From contig CM027377.1 in assembly GCA_015680905.1 (NCBI GenBank), positions 61,649,501-61,713,500 of the forward strand: a stretch of DNA of 64,000 nt. The letters are read 5' to 3'. Origin of the DNA: Coptis chinensis (lineage: Eukaryota > Streptophyta > Magnoliopsida > Ranunculales > Ranunculaceae). Made by a program: the position numbers and the translations under genes. The notes under the pieces were generated by a model, which was given only the letters and a program-made list of their open reading frames with translations, did not search any database and had not been told where the DNA came from. Positions 47,573 through 57,306 of the stretch are shown piece after piece. Each line of letters starts with the position of its first letter. The first letter of the stretch is position 1.

Positions 47573-48167
47573 GAACTATGATCAATCATTGTTCATAGTC
47601 CAATTGTGATATGAACAAAGAATGTTCATAGCTCATAATATGATTAACTCAAAATGATTAACTCTTAATATCACTGTTCATAGTCCAATTGTGGTAACTC
47701 TTAATATGATTAACTCAAAACCAAAACTGAAAACTCTAATACATACTACCAGCCTTTATATAGGCGAAATACCCTGATTACCACAAAACTTGAAATTTTT
47801 CAAAAATGGAAAGTTTTGGGATAACCACATATTAAGAAACTACTAATCAAAATATAACTAACACAGCTGACCAAATAAAAAACGGACTCTCCTATCAAAA
47901 GATATAGCAAAAACAAAACTTTCCTAAAATGGCAAAAACGTGATTTTGAATGCCTAAACGATGGATTTAAGGCCCGAGAGGGTGGTGCCCATGGCAAAGC
48001 AGTGGGTTATGCTTATTTTGATGTTTCCAATCAAATATGGCCGCGTCCATGTCTTTCCGACTTTGTTGCCCGCTTTTCCAGTTCATTGACATATGCATTG
48101 GCAACCTGTACTGCATCACATATGCCAAGTTCAATGACATATGCATTGGCTAATGCATCATCAATGG
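47573..48167. other. array P13 and unassigned stretch
   Basis: Palindromic array P13 (two or three type II units) lies at 47571-47635. The rest is AT-rich with CTTTATATAGGCG near 47754, which looks promoter- or LTR-like, but I find no partner ends. No gene. Confidence 0.45.
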
Positions 48168-48288
48168 TTGTTCATATGAACAATGAGTGTTCATAGGTCA
48201 TGTTAAGATATGAACAATGAGTGTTCATAGCTCATATTGGGGTTTGAACAGTGATTGTTCATACCCCAAATAGGTATGAACAACCACA
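48168..48288. repeat. palindromic array P14 (type II units)
   Basis: Three complete units and one half unit with spacers ATGAG and GTGAT. It lies just past the 3' end of the FAR1-related gene. Confidence 0.9.
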
Positions 48289-48685
48289 GCATAATCACTT
48301 TCATATATCAAGTAGAGGGTCAGAAAAATACCAAAATGCACAAAGCATGTGCACCCTTCTAACATATCATAGATTATGTATTAACCTACAAACCAAGCAA
48401 CCTAGCAACCAAAAATACTTACATTTCACAAATTACGTCTTATTTTTCTCTAGACAATTTCTCGAGTCTTATTTTCCACAGTTTCTACACATTCTTCTTG
48501 AATTGTTTAGGGCTATTTCTCTGAGGGATTTCCATCCCTCTGCTTTCTTCTTCCTCCCTTTTGTTTGAGAAATGTTGGGATTCAAAATCAATATCTGAAA
48601 TAAAGATTTGGAAGTCAAAATATGTATATATATATTTTTATCAAATTAAACATTATAATAAATCAAATAACATTAAACACTAAAC

Positions 48686-50480
48686 CTATATCAAATTAAA
48701 CATTAATATCACAATCATAACCTGTGAGGTATCAAAGAAAGACTCTTCAACTTCATTATCTTCGTCTCCTTCGTTCGAAGATATATTCAATGTTGAGACA
48801 TGCTTAGCCATTTCATCCATCTTTTCTATAAAATATGAATAAGCATCAACACTACTCCCCGCATCGTAAGCCACTTGAGAAGCAACCTTGATACAATGAG
48901 CCACTCTCAAAAGTTCATGGTTTTCATGGCCGCCACTAATCCAAAGATGAAACTCCGCTTTATATCGTGTTTGCCTTTTGCATCCACCGCTTCAAAAGAA
49001 AATGCCTTGGAATCTCTTCAATTTCGTAACGCTGAAAAATCTTTAACATGTGACCACAAAGTAACCCCATAAACTGAAAATACTTACATTCACAGTCTCC
49101 CTTTAAGGTTCCTCTATTGAAACTCACTTTCCAAACGGACTTCTTCTGTGGGTCTCTGAATTTCACCATGTAGCTTCCAGTTCCATTGTTAACAATCTCG
49201 TCCCCATCAATTTTGTACTCCATCTTTGCCTTCTCTAATTGCTCCTTAAATATATTGAATGCATTAATCGTATAGACCTTCGCAGCATGCATAAGGAGGA
49301 AAGCATCTTTAGCCACAATTCGTGAATTATGCTCAGTGCGGTAATCAGCATCTCTTTCATTCCTAGTAATCAAAGACAAAGATCTCTCATTACCATGTAC
49401 AAACTCCATCAGCATAGTGCTCGAATTCATGAATTGGTCTTAACGAGAATTCATCGATTCACTCCTCCCAGTCGTATGCATACCAGCAAAAAATGTGTCA
49501 CTGAGATAACAAGGAACCCATTTCTCTCGCATATTATACATTTTTGTCAACCAAGGATTTGTAGACAACTCATTCTTCTCTATTATTGTACACCATCTTC
49601 TTTCAAAACCAGCAATCTTATACGAGGAGAGACCCTAGCAAAAGGTCAGAAGCAATGGTGGGAGAATAGACCTAATTTTGTTTATAGGTTAGAGAATCAA
49701 CACTCTACTTATTTCAGATTTATTTCTTAAAAATTTAGGAAATGTATGTTGGAGTGGTCTACCCAGGGCCCTCACAAAATGTATACTGTTTGTTCTTTGC
49801 TATCTAATACAAGAGCTTACCCTTTAGCAAAAAAAATATACGAGGAGAGAAATAGTGTTATTCAGGTCAGTTACCAGTGTCTTAATTTTAGTAAAGGATA
49901 GCTTCTCTTGAAATTTCTGCATAATATGCCAAAGACAGTAACGATGATGAGTATCAGGGAACACTTTTGCAATGGCTACAGTCATCGCTCTATCCTGGTA
50001 AGTGATGATTGTAGTTGGCGCACGACCACCCATGGCTGCAAGCCAGGCCTTAAACAACCATATGAATGTATCTTCTGTCTCATCAAGTAACAGCGCGCAA
50101 CCAAATAAATGAATCAACTGCATGCTGATTGACTCCAGTAAAAGGGGCAAAAGGCATAGAGTATGCATTCATACGTTATGTGGTATTAAAAGAGACAACA
50201 TCCCCGAAATACTTATACTGCACTCGAGACCTCCCATCAACCTAGAAAAAGTTTACTACAGTCCCATTTTGATCTAGATCAATAGCGTAGTAAAACTGGG
50301 GATTCTCGGCACTCTTCTGCATAAAATATTTAAGCACGGCAGTTGCATCACCTTCTTTAGGCATCTTTCTAATCAAACCATAATGATGGTTCCAACAATC
50401 CTTATTTGTAATGCTAACCCAACTTCTTCCCCACTAAAAACAGCTGCAACTTTACTGACAGGTAAACCGTGTTCACCAAA
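48686..50480 (-). pseudogene. FAR1-related sequence (MULE transposase) gene, disrupted
   Basis: The minus strand encodes most of a FAR1-RELATED SEQUENCE protein, a transcription-factor family derived from Mutator-like transposases. FYYAIDLDQNGTVVNFF is near 50290. SRVQYKYFGDVVSFNTT lies near 50200, where Asn stands in place of the catalytic Asp. LLLDETEDTFIWLFKAWLA and FPDTHHRYCLWHIMQKF are at 50090-49900. HTTGRSESMNSR, with the Glu, is near 49470. The SWIM finger CECKYFQFMGLLCGHMLKIF is near 49080, and the C-terminal helical region is at 48910-48690. The N-terminal FAR1 zinc finger is absent; repeat R2 begins there. A LINE insertion splits the transposase domain, and extra stops exist, so it is a pseudogene. 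Confidence 0.85.
49633..49836 (+). mobile_element. 5'-truncated LINE insertion with 14-bp target duplication
   Basis: TATACGAGGAGAGA occurs at 49619-49632 and 49837-49850. The 204-bp insert ends with CCTTTAGC and an A tract, a typical plant L1 3' end. It lies in the coding part of the FAR1-related gene, on the opposite strand. Confidence 0.9.
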
Positions 50481-50568
50481 AATCCTAGCTCATACGTAGT
50501 AAAGTATGTCATTAAAAACGTTTCACTAAAAATTAGTATAAACAAATAATTGTCTATATCAATATGTT

Positions 50569-50960
50569 GACATACATGATAGTATGTCATCCGAATAGTC
50601 ATAGCCAAGAAAGTATGTCATAAGTAACACCTTACGAAGGTACTATGTAAAAATAACGATATATGTGATTATAAATAACATACATAGTATAGTATGCCAT
50701 GGAAAATATCATAGCATACCGTCATACATAACAAAGTACATACCCAACGCGGTACGAATGTATTATGTAAAATTTTTACATAATACATAGTATTATGTAA
50801 TGTGCTTTTAATTAACATACATAGTATAGTATGTTATGCAAAATTTCATAGAGTACAGAGTACGTGGTCTACTACCCGGTACATAAGAATTAAGGATAGT
50901 TTTATAAACAGAAAGTATATCATACTTTATGCCAAATATATGCAACTAGAAATGGCATTG
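50569..50960. repeat. repeat R2, fullest copy
   Basis: It contains the left part found at 47262-47475 and the right part found at 55324-55470 in one continuous run. TATGTCAT words and a palindrome TTTTACATAATACATAGTATTA near 50775 are in the middle. Confidence 0.8.
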
Positions 50961-51210
50961 TGGAAGCATGCGACATATGCAGTGAGATGTCAACGATTGG
51001 AGTTTTTACCTTGTGAAAGTATGTCACTTAAAGTAAGTGACATATCGGCCCGTCAGTTTTGTAAGAAGTGACATAACATATAAGTATGACAGTTATAGTG
51101 TCATATCTACTCACAGAGCTTATATACGACATTATTTGGACGACACTGAATAAGCTATGCACAACACTAAATAACAAATAAAGTTTATATACGACAATGT
51201 ATAAGCTGTC
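50961..51210. other. non-coding stretch
   Basis: AT-rich sequence with scattered TATGTCA words. No gene is seen. Confidence 0.35.
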
Positions 51211-51452
51211 CAACAAGAGTATGAACATTCGTTGTTCATAGTCCGACAAGAATATGAACATTCATTGTTCATAGTCCAACAAGAGTATGAACATTCACTG
51301 TTCATAATTCAATGGTATGAACACTGAATGTTCATAGTCCAACAAGAGTATGAACATTCAGTGTTCATAGTCCACTAGGAGTATGAACACTGAATATTCA
51401 TGGGTCAATTTGAGATACCCCCCTGTTTGAGCCACTAGGAGTATGAACACTT
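51211..51452. repeat. palindromic array P15 (type I units)
   Basis: Seven or more type I units with GTCCAACAAGAG and GTCCACTAGGAG linkers, the last ones degraded. Confidence 0.95.
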
Positions 51453-51592
51453 GAAGTCCACTATGTAGTATGGAGGACAATAGAGTAGCATTGAAGATAA
51501 GATAAGAGAGTGAAGATAAGATAAGGGTATAAAATATATTTCGACCAGTTATAAAATTTTGGCAGAGAACAACAAATTCTAAGAACATTCAA

Positions 51593-51782
51593 CTAGTATA
51601 CTACATGGCAGTGGGGAGTGAGCGGAGCTGCGGGGAGAGAGAGTTGGGTGAAGGAGAAAGGGTATTGGGGGCGAATAAAAAATGAGAGAGAAGTTGAGGA
51701 CAGAGACAGAAACCAACCAACTTGGTTTTGTCCAAGATACCCCCTCCCCCTTCGTTAAGATCGTTAAGCTCCGCTCACTCGA
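51593..51782 (-). mobile_element. short Helitron-like element, copy 3 (190 bp)
   Basis: On the minus strand it starts TCGAGTGAGCGGAGC at 51782 and ends with a degraded hairpin and TATACTAG|T at 51593. It aligns with the 191-bp copy at 8395-8585 along its whole length. The base before TC is G here rather than A. Confidence 0.6.
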
Positions 51783-52679
51783 CAAGCATGAAAAATGTCA
51801 TAACTAAATCAAAATGAAAGAGAGATGAACTTACTCTAAGCCTACGATGGTTGGTAATGAAATTTCTAGTAGAGGAGTTGTCAACAATGGGAATTGGTGG
51901 CACTTCGTTACATTTTCTTTTTCGGGTTTGGGTGTTTGATCCTCCTCGTGTTCGTGTAGGCATGTTTAAAATGACGGTTTAGAACATTGATAGTTAGGGT
52001 TTAATGATAATTGTAATCTCCATGAAATCATTGCTACATATGATATCCCAAACTTTATAAAAAAATGTTAGAAGAGAATGTTTGAAACAAAAGTTTGTGC
52101 AAAACGTGATTAAGAAACATTGTCAGAGATTAAGATGTGTATTGGAGTCTGGGTTGCTTGTTCCATTGCCAATTCACTAAATTAATGCAAGTTCAAACAA
52201 GTGCCAAAATTAGCTATAAAAATAGGATTCAGAGTACACTGCAGAGCATCATAAACATACTCTGACTTATGTTTATAAGAGGAAAAAAAATCTCTTTGCA
52301 TTTACTGTATGACAGGAATATCCTTGCTAGTTTGCCAGTCCTGAATTCTTATTACGAATTAAGATAGCTTGTTCTAGAACCCATCAGTCCCTCGTTCACT
52401 TTGTCTTTGTAAAAGGCATTTGGTGTTCTTTTGTCACAACACAAGTGATAAAGCTCACCTGAAGCTCGATATGCCTTTGGTTCCTACCTTAAACCGACAA
52501 AGCACTTACCATATTCTTGCATTTTAATACTATTTACAGAGCACTTAACAAAAACTAGTTAATACCATTTCTGACATATTCTAATACATTCTCGCAATTT
52601 ATGACCGGTATATACACATACACAAAATAGATATTAAAGCCAAAAAATCCTGTCAGTACAAGGATAGTTACGAAAGGTC
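51783..52679. other. flank with a possible short first exon
   Basis: A minus-strand frame at 51963-51836 (MPTRTRGGSN..., basic) ends at a GTAAGT donor and could be a first exon of an element gene now interrupted by the Helitron-like insertion. The remainder up to 52679 shows no coding sequence. Confidence 0.3.
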
Positions 52680-54960
52680 TAAATCCATAACATTTTTTGG
52701 AACCCTTTTATACCACTTCACGATCCTTGGTTCCATTATAGTTGCCCAATCCCAAGCTTTTGTCTATGCAAATGACTCCCACCCTGGAGCAAGTGGCGGA
52801 ATAGGACTATCATCTTCAAGCACGAGTTTCACAAAATGTGTGCCTCCTCCAATGTGGCCTATTGCCGCTTATCCGACACGAAGTTGGATCGGGAGCAGTC
52901 CACAAAGGAAAGTATGACATACATTCTTTCTCTCCAATGACGACAAGGACACACTGAAAAGTATTAGCGGCTAAAAATCCCATTGAAGGAAGTTCAAACC
53001 ATTCTTTAGGGTTCATCGTATATGGAAATGTACATCGTAGATTTGTCTGGACCGCTTCTTTTCATTCTTCTCCACCCATCATTAAAGTATAATCTGCCTC
53101 ATGGGAAATCAACTCTGTCAACATAAGAGCCTTCACAGTAATCCATGCATCATCTCCATTAGACCCTAAGCATCGTGCAATAGCGCTAAATCCACAATGT
53201 CCATTCGGTTCAACATCTTGCCAATCCACAATGAAGTCTCGTATCAATGGATTTAAGTCACGTAGCCCATCATCCCAATTAGACCCAATTTCAGGTAAAT
53301 CTATAAACACTTGAATATGAGTTCTTCTTGGTTTTCTTTTGCATGGTACCAACTTTTTGGCTTTACTATTCTTGCTTTCTTGAGTTACAATTTGTTCCTC
53401 AACTGTTTGTGCATACTTGAAAGCTGAAGGCTCTCTCTTTGTGTCCCTTTTATCTTTACAAGTCTTCACACCAATTTTTATTCCAGGTGGCCTACCCCTC
53501 ACATTGGTGTTGACCCGAGGCTCTCGCATGAAAGTTGCCTTTGGATCACCTAGTTCTACACACTTTTTCAGCATCAAAACCTTGTGTTCATCTGAGAGCA
53601 ACTGAAACTTCTTCTGAATTTGTGCAAGCTCGGGATGAATATCAAAGGACCCATTAGGAAGATCAATCAGAGTGCTACTAAGCTATCTCCACCTAGGGTG
53701 TATCAAAGATAAGGGGATGCTTCCCCTACCAATTAGAACAATTTCACATAACTCATGCGCACAAGGAAGCCCATACATACTTTTGTAAACACAACGACAA
53801 CGAATTTCATCTGTCCCAACTCTAACAGACCTTATTATCTCTTTTGCTATCAAATCCAATGCATCTCTAGAAATGTACCCTCTAAGTTGCACATATGTGT
53901 TTTGTTTGTAACGATGATCCCAGAGATTCAAGCTCCTATTAAAAGAACTTTCAATTTCTGTCACTTGGTTTGTCAGGAGATTATTAATCAAATTAAAGTT
54001 TCGGCAGAAGTTACCATTATTGCTAGAACGCAAATGTCTCTTCAAAGAGGAATGCATACTTTCAATTCGGTTACTGCTCGAAGTACCAAAATGCATATGG
54101 AGATCTATCCAAGCTGAAACAAACCTTTCTTTGTACTTCAAAAGCCACTAGTCTTCTACATATTCCACAACACCATAATGATCTCCGTACTCAAGTTTAA
54201 AACAACATAGGTGTTCCAAGTACTCAACTTCAGTACAAGCTGTTATCACTATTTCGAACATAAACATAAATTGTTCATACTCAACAAATTTCTCAAATAT
54301 TTTTTTGGCCTTTGTCTCGATGTTCCTCCTGATGTGCTGCACGACCTATAAGATGCTCCCCAATATTATGATTATGAGTTCCACACATAACACTCAGTAT
54401 CCACCCACCTTCGTTTCGTAATTCCCCTTTCAACACAAATGGGATGACCACATTTTTCTTGATTTGGATTGCCTATATTCTTTTCGTTTTTGTTCAATAT
54501 TTTCGGCTTTACGGATGGTCTAAATTTTCCACTCCTTCCGCAACTCAAGAAAACTCTAGGTCTTCGCCTAAGTCCCGAATTATCAGACCTTGATATCACA
54601 ACCACAACTCCAACAGTCATACCAACTGTCGAACACCATCGGATCAACGAGTGACAATCTTCGAAGACCCGCGTAAACCCTTGATCTTAGATACTATTGA
54701 CGAAAATTGTTTTTTGCTAAGTTATTGATAAAATAAATAAAAAATACAAGCTTTCAAATTACATTATTACCTCAATTGTTGTAAATGATTCGGTCATATC
54801 GGGATAGCTAATTTCAACATTGTTGTAAAGTTCATCATCGGAATAATAATTTGATTGCAGTAGTGTTAAAGCTGACTCCATGTCACTTTTAACACTAATC
54901 AAAGTTATCATTTTGATTTTGGGGGGAGAATTTATCTTAAATGTTGCTTCCAGCACATGA
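52680..54960 (-). pseudogene. MULE transposase gene with OTU cysteine protease domain, core deleted
   Basis: The minus strand starts with an acidic N-terminus (54956), then RRPRVFLSCGRSGKFRPS and KCGHPICVERG near 54400-54560, the N-terminal zinc-binding region of this MULE type. The gene then jumps to KKIFEKFVEYEQFM, YKERFVSAWIDLHMHFGTS and NRIESMHSSLKRHLRSS, downstream of the catalytic core. A SWIM-like CRCVYKSMYGLPCAHEL lies near 53770. VEPNGHCGFSAIARCLG near 53210 is an OTU protease motif with Asp/Cys context. The matching His appears in a THFVKLVLEDDSP segment near 52820. The DDE core is missing by internal deletion, and frames are interrupted in the OTU part. OTU domains are deubiquitinase folds; their role in MULEs is unknown to me. 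Confidence 0.8.
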
Positions 54961-55130
54961 GTCCATTCTTAAAGTGAAAATTTGGTGGGAATAACAACAA
55001 TTTTGTGGGTGACTCAAGACTAACCTAAGAGAACAACAGAGGGAGGGGGAGAAATTTCAGAGAGCATGAGTGGTAGGAGTGTTCGTGGAGTAAAAAGTAC
55101 GGTGAAGAGCTTGTTTGAATTACAATGGGG

Positions 55131-55240
55131 TGTGGAGAGAGTTATTTAAGGTTATAATGGTCATATTAACAAAAAAATGGGGTGTGGAGAGAGTTATTTA
55201 AAGTTATAATGGTCATATTAACAAAAATGGGGTGTGGAGA
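55131..55240. repeat. subterminal tandem repeat, about 52-bp unit
   Basis: GGGGTGTGGAGAGAGTTATT through GGTCATATTAAC repeats twice, then the first 15 bases appear a third time. It lies upstream of the MULE-OTU gene, between it and the terminal repeat at 55292, a usual place for MULE subterminal repeats. Confidence 0.9.
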
Positions 55241-55291
55241 GAGAGCACTAGGTTTTTTTGGAATAAACTTGCCGTGTGTAGAGAGACAATC

Positions 55292-55312
55292 GGGGTGTGA
55301 CGAGTTTTACTC
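55292..55312 (-). repeat. 21-bp inverted terminal repeat, right
   Basis: Partner of 47552-47572 (19 of 21 matches). On the minus strand it reads GAGTAAAACTCGTCACACCC plus one base. Repeat R2's right part starts a few bases outside it. Confidence 0.55.
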
Positions 55313-55323
55313 ATAAGTTAATA

Positions 55324-55470
55324 TTTCATAGAGTACAGAGTACGTGACCTACTACCCGGTACATAAGATTGCATTGTAAAAATATGGATACATGTTATAA
55401 AAAATATCATATAAGCTGTAGTATGTAATTAATAGTTCTATAAACAGAAAGTATATCATACTTTATGGGT
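55324..55470. repeat. repeat R2, copy 3 (right part)
   Basis: TTTCATAGAGTACAGAGTAC through AGTATATCATACTTTATG matches the right part of the R2 copy at 50838-50937. Confidence 0.85.
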
Positions 55471-55479
55471 GGTCCAATG

Positions 55480-56150
55480 GTTCAATGTAAAACAATTGTT
55501 TAATTTAATAAGAGTTTTATACGTTTGATAGTATGTCATAAGCGCTACAATCACTGATATGACTATACTCATATATGTTATACTCGAATGTTATGTCACT
55601 TTTTATAAGATATGTCAATAAGAGTTTTATATGTTGGGTCTAATCACAGATAGATATGACACTATATATGTCATACTCAAATATTATGTTACTATAATAT
55701 ATGATATTATAATATATGCTAGTAAGAGTTTTATATGATATATATGACACTATATATGTCATACTCTAATGTTATGTCACTTTTTATAACATAATTCAAT
55801 AATATACGTTGGCTATATGTCATACTCAAATGTATGTCTCTTTTTATAATATATGTGAATTAGAGATTTATACATTCGGTAGTTGAATCACATATATATG
55901 ACACTATATATGTCATACTCAAATGTTATGTCACTATTTATAATATATGCTAATAAGAGTTTTATACTTTTGGTAGTATTATTAGCGCTAGAATCGCTGA
56001 TAGATATGACACTATATATGTTATACTCGAATGTTATGTCACTTTTTATAATATATTCGTTTGGTAGTATATCATAAGAATCACAGATAGATATAACACT
56101 ATATTTGTCATACTAGAATATTATGTTAACATATGACATATTCCTCTACA
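55480..56150. repeat. AT-rich satellite with TATGACA/TGTCATA palindrome
   Basis: About six diverged units of roughly 90-120 bp each contain TATGACACTATATATGTCAT, an imperfect palindrome, followed by ACTCRAATGTTATGTCACT and GAGTTTTATAC. The same satellite continues at 56605-56755, beyond array P16 and R-B copy 2, so those were inserted into it. Confidence 0.85.
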
Positions 56151-56171
56151 ACCGCTCCAACCTTCTGTTAT

Positions 56172-56458
56172 GTTTATAGTCCAATTGTGGTATGAACAAA
56201 GAATGTTCATAGCTCATGACTATGAACAATCATTGTTCATAGTCAATTGTGGTATGAACACTCATTGTTCATAGCATTGAGTGTTCATAGCTACCGAACT
56301 ATGAACAATGAATTGTGGTATGAACAAAGAATATTCATAGCTCATGACTATGAGCATTGATTGTTCGTAGTACGTACAGTATGGACTATGAACATCTCAT
56401 TGTTCATAGCTACCGAACTATGAACAATTCTACTTTCCGGTATGTTTCTGTTCATACT
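56172..56458. repeat. palindromic array P16 (type II units)
   Basis: Eight or so type II units, some degraded, interrupt the satellite and run into R-B copy 2. Confidence 0.9.
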
Positions 56459-56602
56459 CCCTTTCTCCCCACACATTACAATCAAGAATTGGTTTCTTAA
56501 TCTCATTACTATCATTAGTACTAATCAGGCAAGTCCTCATCATACGAGGAGGAACCAGCAGGCATATTCATAATAATTTTAGATCTTCCGACCTCCTAGG
56601 AG
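56445..56602 (+). repeat. repeat R-B, copy 2
   Basis: It matches 44286-44460 with small differences and ends near CTCCTAGGAG, where the satellite resumes. Confidence 0.85.
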
Positions 56603-56760
56603 TTAATACTCATTGATAGATATGACACTATATATGTCATACTCGAATGTTATGTGACTTTTTATAATATATATACGTTTGGTAGTATACTACAATCACA
56701 GATATATATGACACTATATTTGTCATACCGGAATGTTATATTACTGTTTATGGCATATTC

Positions 56761-57306
56761 CTCTGTTCGGCGCTGTAAAAACGAACATATCCATTTATGA
56801 ACATATCAATGTCACACTAACTGACATATGTCTGCTGATGGTCTTGTCTCATGCTGAGGGACAACCCCAACATCCCAACAATAAGAAACAACAGAATATA
56901 CAAACAATGCTTGTCAATATAGCGTATAGAATATTGCTCTATTTCATTGATTAAACCAAAGAAAATAAGAAAATAACACCATAGATCTTGCTACAAAATA
57001 ATTTAGAAGCCAATCTTGAAATCTTCACCATTGTGCGATATTATTAAAAATGCTTACAAAAATCTTGTTAGAAGATTAGCAACAATTGCTCTAAAGCTTA
57101 GCAAAGATTGTACTCCTCTTTCCTAACGTCAACCATCCGTAATACGGAAAAAGACTCTCCCGTCGTCACTATAAAACTTTCCAACATTGAATTTCTCTGA
57201 AACCTTCCTCCCAACCTCATCCACGGAAAACGCTATAAGTTCAACAGGAGAAAAATAGTCACTCTAATGGTACAATCTAAGTTTAGTTTACTCCCTACTA
57301 GAAAAA
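56761..57306. other. non-coding 3' flank of the FAR1-related gene
   Basis: I see no coding sequence. It lies downstream of the minus-strand FAR1-related gene and probably holds its 3' UTR. Confidence 0.35.

Noticed and set aside
47740-48000. LTR-like segment with TATATAGG box
   Set aside because: I could not find matching TG/CA ends or a partner, so it is left unassigned.
9171-56458. Palindromic arrays as CRISPR arrays
   Set aside because: This is plant nuclear DNA, units alternate in orientation, linkers are themselves repeated rather than unique, and there are no cas genes.
9171-56458. Steroid-receptor-like response elements
   Set aside because: The dyad resembles TGAACA/TGTTCA half sites, but plants lack nuclear receptors and the spacing is 5, not 3.
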